DNA from: Manis javanica
Taxonomy: Eukaryota > Chordata > Mammalia > Pholidota > Manidae
Direction of reading: 5' to 3'
Length of the DNA stretch: 64,000 nucleotides
Assembly: GCF_040802235.1 (NCBI RefSeq)
Contig: NC_133161.1
Location: 108,765,001-108,829,000, forward strand
In this document: one piece after another, positions 1 through 11,365 of the stretch
Position numbering within the stretch: position 1 is the first letter of the stretch
How the letters are laid out: every line of letters starts with the position of its first letter
Program-made: the position numbers and the translations under genes
The notes under the pieces: generated by a model
The model's database searches: none
What the model was told of the DNA's origin: nothing
Seen by the model: only the letters and a program-made list of their open reading frames with translations

Positions 1-516
1 GGGAGAGGGAAGGGTGAGCACCCTCTTCTCTAGCAGCACCCCGCCCCAGCCAGGCTAGGCACATGGCATGGGCCTGCGCAGGCACCTGTGGGCTAGGGAG
101 TCCTGGCCTTTTTCCTCCTCTCACATCTCCAGCTACACAGAGCAGTGCTGTCCTGCGTCTCTAGGCTAAGAAAGCTAGGAGGAGTAATTTTCACTTAGAA
201 ACATCTGGAACCCAAAGCTGACCAGAAGAGCCTGTGAGTGCTGGGGGCCGCACACTGCCTGGTGGGGCCCCCACCTGTCTGTCTGTCTGCAGCCACCGTG
301 CCTGGTCCACACCCAGATCAGGGACCACTAAGTGAAGTAGGACGTGTCTACTCTTAGCTAGGGGAGCTGCGCCGCACACAGAGGACACTGGGTACTGAGT
401 CCTCCCACTGTGATAGCACGGATGCCCGCTGAGATGGAGCACCATGGGTCACACACCTCTCCCCTTCGTGCCCGTCTATCTCCTGCTGCACCCCCCTCTC
501 CCTGCCCAGTACTCAC
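1..516 (-). other. DBNL: DBNL intron 2 (partial)
   Basis: Sequence downstream of the exon 2 splice donor of DBNL on the minus strand. I found no stretch encoding the next part of the ADF-H domain, so exon 3 probably lies to the left of this window. No other gene or recognised repeat is seen here. Confidence 0.6.
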
Positions 517-572
517 CTCCAGTCGCAGCCACGCGGATGTCATTGCTGTTACCTTCATAGGTAAAGAGAGCC
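517..572 (-). CDS. DBNL: DBNL coding exon 2 (drebrin-like protein)
   Basis: A 56-nt exon on the minus strand. Its translation, after completing the split Trp codon, reads ALFTYEGNSNDIRVAATG, the early part of the actin-binding ADF-H domain of drebrin-like protein. The acceptor is a T-rich tract ending TTTCCAG at 573-579 and the donor is GTGAGT at 511-516. Phase is consistent with exon 1: that exon ends in TG and this one starts with G. It is too short to stand out as an ORF and was found by looking for the continuation of exon 1. DBNL is a cytoplasmic adaptor linking F-actin to endocytosis and receptor signalling through an N-terminal ADF-H domain and a C-terminal SH3 domain (family knowledge). 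Confidence 0.88.
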
Positions 573-3500
573 CTGGAAACACAAACAGGCTCTATAGCCA
601 GTGCACTGGCCACCATCTGTTCTCAGGGCACCTGCCGTGGCCTCAGGCTGTGCCCAGTGCTCAGCGTGACATGGCCCTGACACACTGGGTAGGGAGGTAT
701 GGCCTTTTCAGCTCTGAAGCTGGGGTGATGGGAAGTGCGCTGGTCTGACTTCCCTCAGGGCCGTGCTGTGCGGGACAACCTATGAAGACGGGCAACAACT
801 ATTTTGAGGAAAACCAGGCTGTAAAGTTTTATGGCAACTTTTTACATTCATGTGTGAAACACTCGCCTGGCTACCAGGTAGGTGACCTTGAAAAGATGAA
901 AGATTGTTCCTGAGCCAAAGCACCCCAAGAAGTAGGCAGGTGGCCCCTTGGAGTGCTGCCTGGTGCCTCTGTGCCTCTCCCCTCCGCGCTTCTTGGAAGC
1001 TAGAGGGGTTGGAGGCTCAGGTCTCTCTGGGTTTGAGACTCTTCCAACAGACACAGACTTTTATAGGTTGCACATGGCATCAGAAACCACAGGGACTTTG
1101 ACTCAACGAGCCAGAGCCCACACAGAACAGGCTCCTTGGTGGAGCAAATTTATATCTAGCAGAGCCTTAACACCATAGTTGACACTGGGCCATGTCTTTC
1201 TCCTCCTGTAAGACTGATTATTCATAAGAACTTTGGAAAAGATGTGAGCTTATAAACTTGTGTCCCTGAAATGCTGAAGAAATAGGGTAAATTTTATTAA
1301 ATCTGGACCATGGAAGGTCCTTTGGCCAGAACAAAGGTTACTCAAGGAGAACGTTCTGCAAGAGCAAGTTTCTCCACAGTCTGCACAGAGGTGTCATCAG
1401 CACCAGGTCTGCACAGTTCAGCTCAGCTCCAGGCAGTGCTGGCAGACCAGGGTGGGGCACTGACCCACTAAACCACATGTCAAGGGCACATCAATGGAGT
1501 GTGCCCTCTACCCATACCTCAGAGTTCAAGCCTGTGGCAGGCCAGACAGGCGCTCTGGGGGTAAATGGCCTAACAGCAACCAGACCAGCCAGGGCCTTGC
1601 TATATAGCCTGTGGTGCCCTGCCTATGCCTGAGAAAGTCGGGAGAAATCTGACCCAGGTTCAGCCAATCTGGTTGGTATGGAAGACAGGCTGCCAGGAAA
1701 GAGGCACTGCTTCCTAACAGAGAGAACGTGGAAAGAACGATGCTGAAAGGAACACTCAGAGAAGAGACAGAAGGCGGCCTGGGAGAACGTCCAGACTCTT
1801 GTGGCTGGAGTCCTGACCAGACCTCCTCTTGAAAGCCTTGAAGCCTAGCTGCTGACAGTGGGGACACTGGGCAGACAGCAGGGAACATTTGGCTGCTCAG
1901 CCCGGAGCTTCCAAGAAGGGACCCAGTAGCAACTAAGAGCCAAGCTCCATGCCTGCCGCCTGCCCCTCCAACTTCATTCCCCTCCTCTTGAGACCCTGGG
2001 CTTCAGCCTATGCCACCTTCTTGATGTCCCCAGTCCTGAGACTCATTCCCACATTCAGTTGAGTGTCATCGTTCTTTTAAATCAACATTAAAAACAAAAT
2101 GGTGTGTTAGCCTGAGCACAGCACAAGGAATATGGGGTACCAAGCACCTTATAATTAAAAAATCTTCCAAAAACAAGTCCTGAGAACCTGCATCTTGCTG
2201 GTGCTGGGAATATAGCTTCTAGTAATCCTAAAGAGGCCTGACCACGGAACTTACTTTCTAGTGGAGAACCAAAACCACACACATTAACAGGAATGTAATG
2301 TCAGGTGGTGAAATGGGTGCAGGTGAACACCTCTGTCTAGGGGAAGAGCTGAGAGAGAGTCAAGAGGGATGGCTGCGGCTGCGGCTGCTTCCCACCCCAC
2401 CTCAGCCTACTCTGCATCTGAGAACTCTGATGATCCAGCAAAACTGAGACCACCTCTTCTTGCTCTGATACCCTCTACCACCTTTTTGCCCCTCAGTCCA
2501 CCCTTCCTCTGAACATCTACTATACTAACAGCCTACACCAGGGACAGGGGTGGGTCCCACCTCACCCCTTCTATTGAAGAGACAAAGGTGACAAGACAAG
2601 CAGTGAAATGTCTGGCATGAGTGTGGAGGAAGTCAAACAAGGAAATGGGAAAAATGAAACAGCAGCCAGGGCTTAGGAATGGAATCAGCCTCTCCAAGGT
2701 GACCTTGGTGCTGATAAGTGAAGTCTGAGGAGCCCTCTGTGATGGCGGAGAAGGGCACTCCAGGAGAGGAAGCAGAAGAGCAAGGGCTCTGAGGAGAAAC
2801 CGGCTTGCAAATTTGAGAAAGAGAAAGGTGAACATGCTGGTAGACAGGTGTGGCCACAGTGTGTTAAATGGGAGGGTATGTCAGGTTGAGGACACTGGGC
2901 TTTACTTAATGTTCAACAGGAAGCAGCTGCAGAGTTTAAGCAGAGAAGTGACACAGTCTAGGTATTTTTCCAGCTAGTGAATGGGGACCTGCCATGTACT
3001 TAATAGTATGACAATGAGGACAGGGGCTGGAGGTTTATGCTGCTGAGTGGCAGGTCCAAAGTGCTACCAGTCACTGGGGGTAGGGGAGGAGGCTGGCGAG
3101 GTTGGGCTCTGACTGGGTAAGAGGAAGAGGAAGCTCAGCATTCTCGTGAGGCAGAGAAAGGAGATGGGGGATATGCTTCTGACCCAGGTGGCAGCAGAGA
3201 GCTCTGGTAAGCAGCCCAAGAGACAGCTGGAAACACGGCAGACCTGAAGAGGGAAGTCTGAACTGCCGGCTGCACTGTGGGGTATCATCTCCAAACCAGT
3301 GATGGTACCTGAAGACAGATGATGAAAAGAGACCTGGAAGGAGACCCACCAGGAGGCCCAGAGACTCCTGGTTAAGTCAGAGGATGGTTAAGAGCACATA
3401 GAGAAGCAAAACCCTAGCTGGGCAGGACTAGAGGGGGCATGACTGCTTCCAGTGACCCCACATGGATGTGAAAACAGGGCACTCAGTGTGAAGATACTTC

Positions 3501-4788
3501 CAAGGGACGGAGTAAGGGCCCTCTGAGAATAGGAGATAGGTGCAGTGGACGGCTGACATCTAGAAATAATAATTAGAGAAATAATAGTGTCTGATACTGG
3601 GTGAACTTTCCTGAAAGATTATAAAGAAAAGAAAGCAGAGAAACTCTACTAGTTACCAGACACTCTTCCTAACGAATTAGAACAGAGTGTTCCAGAAGCC
3701 GCATTGCTTGGCTCCCCTGCAGACCACACAAGTGCCATGGGATACCCACATCACCTTCGCCCTATGCACTGGAGTCTGCAGAGATATTGCGGGTCCAGGC
3801 GGCTGGTGCTCTGAAACTCTTCCCCAGAAGGCCTGGGGCTGAAGTCAAGGTAAGGCTGTGATGTCCTCAGTGTCACAGCAGTGCACTGTGTGACAGCCAC
3901 TGTGCTGGGCAAAAGGGAAAGCAGACACCAGACATCACAGTAGCATGGCCACACCCAGTGGGCCTGCCCCAGGCCCTAAGAAAAGTCTCCCCAAAGCTGG
4001 TTCCCACAGTGCATCTTATTCAGCATATTGTTTGGAAGTGATCAAAAACTGGTCAATGAAAACACTGTAAACAAATGGAAAGTGGCAGAATTAGCATGCA
4101 TGACTACCAGTGCTTGCAGAAAAGGAAGCTGACCCTGTGTGAAGGCTGCCCAGAGTTATTCGACAGACTTCAGATCCAGGCTTCCAGTACAGTAAAGCCC
4201 ATCAACGGCAGGAAAACATTGGACAGCCTAACGGAAGATGTCACGTGGAGGTGGAGAGAAGACGGGATCTTTTACTAAACAGCCACCATCCATCGCTGTT
4301 TCATTCATCCCCCATGGACCAGCATAGGAAGAAGCGTTCTTGGAGAAAGGGAGGTTCTGAAATCCACGTTCAGAGAACCAGGGACACAAACCCGGACCTT
4401 GTTTGATGCTTCCGGGGTCAGGCTCCCATTGCCAGGTGGGCCTCCGGACCAGAGGCCCATTCGCGAAAGTGGCGTTTGGAAGGCGCCGGACGCTGCTTCC
4501 TCTTTCTCAGGGAAGGATGGGGACCCCTGCTAGGGAAATTCCGGGGCAGCCAGCGCGGCCAGGACGGCGCCCGGCGGGAAGGTCGCGACGGGGCGCGTCT
4601 GGGATTCGCCGGGCGCCCACCTGCCCATGCATGGCGGGCCAAGAGGAGAGGAGGATGGGACGGTACCCGGGGGCTCTGGCGCAGGTGTGGGCAGACAGGT
4701 GGGCTATGGCCCACCTGCGGCTGCGCGGCCCCGGGGGTCTCCTCCCGCGGCGCGCTCCCCTCCGCCCCCAGCCCGCCGCGGCGCCCAC
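573..4788 (-). other. DBNL: DBNL intron 1
   Basis: A 4.2-kb intron between the two recognised DBNL exons. The open frames inside it (for example 1526-1888 minus and 2533-2835 minus) have no recognisable protein content and look like chance frames. I recognise no ERV, LINE or RNA gene here with confidence. In composition it is ordinary unique mammalian intron, with GC content rising toward the CpG island from about 4400. Confidence 0.65.
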
Positions 4789-4871
4789 CAGTCGGTCGGG
4801 GACTTCTCGGTGACCACCCGCAGGTAGGCCTCTTGCAGCGCTGGCCCGTTCCGGCTCAGATTGGCAGCCAT
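4789..4871 (-). CDS. DBNL: DBNL coding exon 1 with start codon
   Basis: The minus-strand ATG at 4869-4871 opens MAANLSRNGPALQEAY and continues to a split Trp codon (TG at 4790-4789). The donor GTGGGC follows at 4783-4788. This is the highly conserved N-terminus of drebrin-like protein (HIP-55/mAbp1), the start of its ADF-H actin-binding domain; 27 codons plus 2 nt lie in this exon. The same frame stays open upstream to another ATG at 5084, but conservation of the MAANLS start argues that translation begins at 4871. Only exons 1 and 2 lie in the window; the rest of the gene runs off the left edge. Confidence 0.93.
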
Positions 4872-4929
4872 GGTCAGCCCGCGGTATCCTGCCGCAGCCA
4901 CGGATTCGGCCCAGCCCGTCAGGGCCGCG

Positions 4930-4980
4930 ACAGCCGGAAGCCCCGCCCCGAAGGCCGGAAGCCGGAAGCCCCGCCCCACC
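4930..4980 (-). promoter_or_regulatory. DBNL: DBNL proximal promoter: ETS and GC-box cluster
   Basis: Three CCGGAAG-type ETS/GABP motifs (about 4934, 4955 and 4962) alternate with two CCCCGCCCC GC boxes (4941-4949 and 4969-4977), 60-110 bp upstream of the start codon. No TATA box is visible. The motifs are direct observations; that they drive DBNL is inferred from position. Confidence 0.6.
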
Positions 4981-5090
4981 CGCTGAGGGCCGGATGCGGC
5001 GCTAGAGGTTTGGGGTCTGAGGGTGGTGCTGGGCCCGGGCGGAAGGAAGGCCGCAGGGGAGCCCGCTGTGAGAAACGCGTTCACTGGCCC

Positions 5091-5410
5091 GACTTAGTCA
5101 AAGGGAACAGCTCGAGAGAGGCTTTAATGATGGTCTTGCAGGATTGTGGGTCTGGTGAGCAGGCGCTCAGGACGCCTACAACAAACGATTTATTCCTTGG
5201 CACGCGAGTCCCTCCCCTGGTTCCTCATTGGCTGAGTACCACAGGGTTCACATTCTTTCCCGGAGGTCTCCTAAGCAAATTATATCTATATTAGGCATTT
5301 TTAACATTTGTCTTGATTTCATTGGCTGGTTTAAAACTTTTTCTGCATTTTTTTTTCCAAAGAGATTCTCATCCCTCACTTTCTTAATGTCCCTCCGCCT
5401 CCCAGCTGGA
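5091..5410 (-). repeat. Possible LTR fragment, minus strand
   Basis: Read on the minus strand, this stretch has CCAAT-type boxes (AGCCAATGA), a TATA-like TATAGATATAATTT, then AATAAA about 100 bp downstream, an order typical of an LTR U3-R. No matching second LTR or sharp ends were found. It lies directly upstream of the DBNL promoter in the same orientation. It could instead be unique promoter-flanking DNA. Confidence 0.35.
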
Positions 5411-5635
5411 GAGACTCCCTGGTACATGTTCTTGTTGGGGGAGCGATGTGTAGTTCCTCGGTCCTTGCCCACCCCACCCCGCGACAAAGAATTGAAGGGC
5501 AGAGGCATAGTAGTGAAGCAGAGTAAAAGCTTTATTTAAAGTTACTTAACAGAAGAAGTGCAGCAGGCAACTTCAGCAAGGAGAGGCGCCCTGAAAGGTT
5601 GGAGAAAGTTTAAGATTAAAAGGTTACATACTTAC
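5411..5635 (-). repeat. LTR-E-family fragment, antisense (part 1 of 3)
   Basis: Antisense LTR sequence; the TTTATTT run near 5530 is the AATAAA-type polyadenylation region read from the other strand. ERV-His is inserted at its right end: the LTR sequence resumes at 18459, where similar text (CCTGAAAGGTT, AAAAGGTTA) recurs. A third part lies at 27541-28023, giving an approximately 1-kb element split by two later proviruses. Confidence 0.5.
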
Positions 5636-6116
<481 letters not shown>

Positions 6117-6117
6117 T

Positions 6118-6136
6118 TGGTGCCATGACGTCGGAT
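6118..6136 (+). other. ERV-His primer-binding site (tRNA-His-like)
   Basis: TGGTGCCATGACGTCGGAT lies one base after the LTR end. It resembles the complement of the tRNA-His 3' end with small differences, so primer assignment is tentative. Confidence 0.6.
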
Positions 6137-6567
6137 GAGGCTCTCCCGTTGACTTTGCTCTTCCTCCGGGAACCTGAGCTGCTCTGGGAACCCTCACTGC
6201 CCGATCCTCCTCCACGGGCTCACGGTCCACTTCCCCGGTCGCTCGTCTTCTCACCCAACACGGACCTTCAATTTGGTGAGTCTCCCCTTCATGGTCAACT
6301 TAAATGTCCTTTTGGAAGCTGGGAAGTGACCATTGAGTGTCCAGCACCCTCCAGGGCTCCTCTGGTACAGGGGCACCCCCAACCACGACTTTCAGAGTCA
6401 TGGTTGATCAGAATAGTCGACCCTTCTCTGCCTTCCCATGGTGAGAATCCTCATCCACTGAAGCCCGGTCTCCCTTTATCTACGTATCTACTCATAAACT
6501 CCTGGTACCAGGTACTGAGCCTCCCCGGCTTTTTCGCCTTCACCCCGCGGTGAGAGGTGGTGATGAC
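6137..6567 (+). other. ERV-His leader with candidate splice donor
   Basis: Non-coding leader between the primer site and the ERV-Phe copy A insertion. GGTGAGT at 6275-6281 is a good splice-donor candidate, where the retroviral subgenomic donor is expected. No gag start is seen before the sequence is interrupted. Confidence 0.5.
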
Positions 6568-6820
6568 TGAAAGGAAAGGAGCGACACACAGCAGCACTTC
6601 ACGGGAGAATTCCTCTTTATTAGGGAAAGGTGCTCGGTTATAAAGGAAGGGGCATGAGCTGATTGAGGTGTCACTTCTACGGGGCTGGTGGCTATTGGCT
6701 AGGTGCTGGGATTGGGGGTGGGGGGGCAAGAGGTGATTGGGCTTCAGGTGGCGCCGGCGGGAACCGAGGACCCCCGAAGAGAAGCCAGAAGTTTGCCATC
6801 TTACTGGTGGGGGCCCTTCA
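6568..6820 (-). repeat. ERV-Phe copy A 3' LTR
   Basis: 253-bp LTR bounded by TGAA/TTCA inverted ends. Read on the minus strand it has a TATA-like box about 60 bp before AATAAAG, as in the other ERV-Phe LTRs. Confidence 0.93.
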
Positions 6821-6838
6821 TTCCCCCCTTTCTCCTCT
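6821..6838 (-). other. ERV-Phe copy A polypurine tract
   Basis: Minus strand AGAGGAGAAAGGGGGGAA directly abuts the 3' LTR; the same tract occurs at 27274-27291 and 37333-37350 in copies B and C. It primes plus-strand DNA synthesis in retroviruses. Confidence 0.9.
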
Positions 6839-7119
6839 ATGGGGTTGTGGACATTGTTTTCTCTCTGCTTCCTGCTGAATGGGGGCGGAGAAGGGAGTAA
6901 AGGCTTGAGGAATGGGAGGAAAGGGTTGATAGGACTCCCCACAGTAAGGACGAGTAGGTGTGGACTTCTTCAGGTTGGAAATCAATGAAGGTTCCCTGTA
7001 ACTATAGGTCGAGGACTTCTTGATTCTAATGGTGGTGCCAGGAGGATATGGGTGCCAGAAGCCAGGCGTCTGTGGCCATTGTTTCCAGGAACAATTTCCA
7101 GTGGAGAGAGGGGTCCATC

Positions 7120-9612
7120 TCAGCTTGTGGTGAGGAGGTTACGTGAAGGTGAGGGATCTTTTGTGGCCAGAAGTTGATAGTTCCTGAGTAAAAGCTGGTT
7201 GAAAGTTTGATTAGAGATTTTTCTGACTTGGGATTTGATGAACTTTATTATACAGGGTAAGAAGAGACAGGTGAGGAGAATGATTATTATGGGGCCTGCA
7301 ATGGGCCAGAGCCAGGTGAGGAAGGGGTTTGACGAGAATGGGTTGGAATTGGAAGCAGAGTGGAGACTGGAGGCAAGGCTGGTGAGTTTGGTAGTGTCAG
7401 TTTCTACAATGCTGGATTCGTTGATGTAATAGCAGCACTCTTCCCAGAGGAAGACGCAGGTTCCGCCCTTCTTGGCTGTAAGCAGATTTAAGGTCCCCCG
7501 GTTTTGAAGGGTGACTTTAGCTAGCGAAGTGACCTGTCTTTGGAGAGAGGCTAGGGAATCGGCATTGGATGTCAGGGCTCTCTCAAGTTTGGCATTGAGA
7601 TCTTTAATTGCCCATAGAGAGTGACCCAAGGCTCCCCCAGAAAATCCTGCCTCAATGACTGAGGTGGTCAAAGAGATACCGACCATGATGGGAAGGAAAG
7701 CAGCTCTTTTTGTGCACGAGGGCAAGAGAGGTTGGAGCTCAAGGAATTCTGCCATGCTGTAAAGTGTAAGCTGTGAAATTAGGGTGATGAGAATGCAGGG
7801 TGTATTGGAGTTGGGAGGCAGTGAGTTGAAAAGACTGCCATTACACCAAAAGAAGTGTTTCGGTTGCGTAAAAGTCTTAGAGTCGGAGGTAGGGGTGTAG
7901 ATAGAGAGGCAGTGAAGTGCGCTGGAGGGAGGTGGAGTTGGGCCTACACAGTGGTGGATGGTGAGGTTATCTGTGTATTCTGGTTCCCATAGGGGTATGT
8001 CTGCCAGGGGACAGAGGGGTTGTCTTTCTGCATGGAAGTAGTTGGAAATATTAAGGGGCACGGAGGCCAGCAGTGGGCGCTGTAGTGATGCGCACAAGGA
8101 ACAATTGGCTGTGTCGAGGGTGTGGTTGAGAAAGATGGTGGTGTCTTGAATGAGCTGTAACCAAGAGTAGGAGGAATAAGAAGATGAAGAGGCACCTTCA
8201 AGAGTTTTTTTTTTTTTTTGAGAGGTCATCTCTCATATTTATTGATCAAATGGTTGTTAACAACAATAAAATTCAGTATAGGGGGGTCAATGCTCAATGT
8301 ACAATCATTAATCCATCTCAAGTCTAATTCTCGTCAGTCTCCAATCTTCTGAAGCATAACGAACAAGTTCTTACATGGTGAACGAATTCTTACATAGTGA
8401 ATAAATTCTTACATGGTGAACAGTACAAGGGCATTCATCACAGAAACTTTCGGTTTTGATCACGCATTATGACCTATAAACAATCAGGTCAAATATGAAT
8501 ATTCGTTTGATTTTTGTACTTGATTTATATGTTGATCCCACATTTCTCCCTTTATTATTATTATTATTTTTATTTTTAATAAAATGCTGAAGTGGTAGGT
8601 AGATGCAAGATAAAGGTAGAAAACATAGTTTAGTGCTGTAAGAGGGCAAATGTAGATGATCAGATGATCAGGTGTGTGCCTATGGACTAAGTATTAATCC
8701 AGGCTAGACAAGGGCAGCAAAACATCCACGGATGCAGAAGATTTCTCTCAAAGCGGGGGGGTGGGGGGGTGAGGTTCTGAGCCTCACCTCTGTTGATCCC
8801 CAAATTCCTTTGCAGATTTATGCCCTGTGGCTTCTATGCCCAGCACTTGTCTCGAGGTATCTTTACCACCTGGAGGAATTATGATACTTGGTAAATTCGA
8901 TATGAGGCATGAATTCCATTTAAGGGTTGTAATTAGGAAGAAAGAAGAAAAGCTATAGATGTAGCATATGAAGGAAACATGGGAGGATTGATTATTTCTT
9001 TGACATATCTTCTCATCAAGAGTTTTGATAATGACTTTTTCGGAATGTCTGATATCTGATGCAACTTGAGAGATCTGGGAGTGAGAGGGAACATATCTCT
9101 CGAGAGATATGAAGGGTACCGTGGGGGGTCGAGGACGCCCCCGTAGTAAACGGAGGCTGTGACTCCGGCAGCTCATCGAGAGTCCCAGGGATCTGGGATT
9201 GATAAGGAGAATGAGCCGTTGGGATAGTTCATGAACCAGTTGGAGGAGTAATACTGTGGGTACCAGGAGTTACCCATGTAGTGAATGGCGCAAGACCAGT
9301 AGGGACATCCCCGTAGGTGTCTGGCCATCGCCTGCAATAGGCTTGTTTTTGGTCATAGAGGAAGCAGAGGTAGGGAGAATAAGGGTAGCTGCTAGTGAAC
9401 ACTTCGGTGGAGGGAGGAAAGTGGAGGTATAAAGGCTCAGAGCAGCTTTTCAGAGGGTAGTCTGGTGTGGCAATGAGGGCAGTAACTTTTGTTTGATGCT
9501 GTGTGTAAGTCTGTCTGACTTTGAATCGCCATACAAAGGAGGCTGGGGTGGCGGGGAAGACAATAGGAATGAGGAAGAAAAGCGAGAGAGCAGTAAAGGA
9601 GGAAAAAGTCAT
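7120..9612 (-). pseudogene. ERV-Phe copy A env, split by LINE-1
   Basis: Env begins at ATG 9612 with a hydrophobic signal segment (LSLFFLIPIVF) and an SU region. The SU frame is lost by a small indel near 9240-9290, and a LINE-1 piece (8209-9015) then splits it. The C-terminal part is open from about 8197 to 7120: SU with a CSLC motif (CXXC type), a TKR cleavage-like site, fusion-peptide-like hydrophobics, the LQNRG(T/A)LNLL-type immunosuppressive-domain region, a C-X6-CC motif (CVFLWEECC), and a membrane anchor (IIIILLTCLFLPCII). Break list: indel, LINE-1 insertion, no continuous frame. Confidence 0.88.
8198..9026 (-). mobile_element. 5'-truncated LINE-1 3' end, with target duplications
   Basis: About 0.8 kb of LINE-1 tail inserted in the env of copy A, minus strand, with its poly(A) (read as T run 8205-8219) at the low-coordinate end. 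Target duplications TCAAGAGTTTT occur at 8198-8208 and 9016-9026. The uninterrupted site is visible in copy B near 25905-25925. The body matches the last part of the full-length LINE-1 at 50272-51220, apart from a block of about 165 bp (50850-51015 there) missing here. It holds only the retrovirus-derived 3' tail of that LINE-1 family and no ORF. Confidence 0.93.
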
Positions 9613-11365
9613 GATTTGGGTATGGATGGCAAAGGGGGTGAACGGGATTTTTGAGGAAAGAGGACAGTAAGGTCAGGAGTCTGGAGGGAGGGAGAGTCTG
9701 TAAACTTTTGTAGGTTAAGAGATCTTTTAGGTGATGTGGGGACAGAATGGTAAGGGGTGCCCTGAATGTTAGTTTATGAGCTTTCTTCTGCAAGAGCTGT
9801 CCAGTGGCTAATGCCTGTAGGCAGGGGGCCCATCCCTGAACTGTGGGGTCTAATTGCTTGGAGTGATAAGCTACTGGGGCAAAGGATGGGCCATAATATT
9901 GGCCTAGGACTCCTAGAGCTTGACTGGACCTCTCATGAATGTATAATGAGAAGGGCTTCGACAAAGCAGGAAGATGGAGAGCTGGCGCTTCCACAAGGGC
10001 TCGACGGAGCTTAATGAAGGAGTGTCAGGGTGAGGAGGATAATGGTTCTGCAGGGGGGCCCTTGCTGAGGTCATATAGGGGTCTTGCCAACAGGGAGAAG
10101 TTAGGGATCCACACTCTAAAATACTCAGCCAGGCCTAGAAAGGAAAGGATTTCTGTCTTGTTTTTGGGAACGGGCAGGTCAGAGAGGAGCCGTTTTCTTT
10201 CTAAGGTAATGGACTTTCTTTGTTGAGATAGAAGGAATCTGAGGTAAGTGACAGGAGGGGAAGAGATTTGAGCTTTGACGGGGGATACTTGGTAACTTCT
10301 GGAAGCTAGAAGGTTAAGTAGGGAGGCAGTGTCAAGTTGAGACTGTTCCCACGAGGGACTGCAGAGTAGAAGATCATCCACGTATTGTAATAAGGTGGAC
10401 TCGGAGGGATCATGATGAAACTGTTTGAGGTCCTGAGCTAGGACCTGTCCAAAAATATGGGGACTATCTCGGAAGCTTTGTGGCAAAACTGTCCAAGTGA
10501 GTTGTTCAGAATGTCTTGTGTATGGGTCTGTCCAGGTGAAGATGAAAAAATCTTGGGAGGACGGGTCCAGAGGGGTAGAAAAATGGGTCTTTGAGATCTA
10601 GGACTGAGAAGTGGGATGCCAAGGCAGGGATCTGCGATTAAAGGGTGTATGGATTTCGAACTAAGGGATGGATAGGGACAACGGCCATGTTGATGAGGCA
10701 AAGGTCTTGGACGAGGTGGAAAGATCTGTTGGTTTTTTTAAACAGCTAATATGGGGGTATTAAATGGGGAGTGAGTGGGTCTGAGGTAATTTTTGTTTAA
10801 GAGATCTTGAATGATGGGTTGGAGGCCTATGAGGGCTGAAGTGGTTAGGGGATATTGGGCCTGACAGATATACAGAGAGAGGTCTCATAATTTGATAGAG
10901 GCAGGAGGACATAGAGCCACGGAGGGGCTTGTAATGTCTCAAGCTTTGGGATTTACAGGGTGTATGAGGGCGAAACTGGAGCTTTCATTGGGTAGAGCGG
11001 GGTCATCAGCTATGAGGGCCATCAGAAAGGGAGTATTGGGGGCTGTAGGAGTGGATATAGTTATGGAAACGTGGAGGAGGGAAAGGATGTCCCATCCTAG
11101 TAAAGGGATGGGACACTGGGGCATAACTAGGAAGGAGTGGGAGAAAGGTATGGTGTTGTCTTGGATTGTGCATATAAAGGAGGGGGTGGTTTAATGGGAA
11201 AATCTGTTTACTTCCTACCGCGACTACAGGAGTAATGGCAGGCGTGGTAGGGCCCCAGTATTCTCGCAAGACTGAAAAGGTGGCTCTTGTATCTAGGAGG
11301 AAGGAGATGGGGCGACCGTCTTGTTTGGTGATGCAAATGGTCGGGCGAGAAGCCCCTGGGCCCCG
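9613..11365 (-). pseudogene. ERV-Phe copy A pro-pol, with RNase H/integrase deletion
   Basis: Protease and RT fragments follow the gag stop. RT retains YVDD in the segment read at 10025-10486. The connection/RNase H start (9437-9994) runs directly into the last residues of pol near 9648, because the region corresponding to about 33560-35330 of copy C is missing. Several frameshifts separate the pieces. With no integrase it cannot encode a complete Pol. Confidence 0.88.

Larger units (their letters stand above)
4440..5090. promoter_or_regulatory. DBNL: CpG island at the DBNL 5' end
   Basis: CG dinucleotides are dense here and sparse in the flanking intron and LTR sequence. The island covers coding exon 1 and the upstream sequence, as expected for a broadly expressed gene with a TATA-less promoter. 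The 272-codon plus-strand frame at 4476-5294 is a by-product of the high GC content. Confidence 0.75.

Noticed and set aside
4476-5294. 272-codon plus-strand frame at the CpG island
   Set aside because: High-GC by-product lying antisense to DBNL exon 1; no recognisable domain and it runs on into LTR sequence.
8820-8830. Spliced L1 RNA as the cause of the missing 165-bp block
   Set aside because: The deletion edges have no GT-AG pair on either strand; a subfamily or deletion difference fits better.
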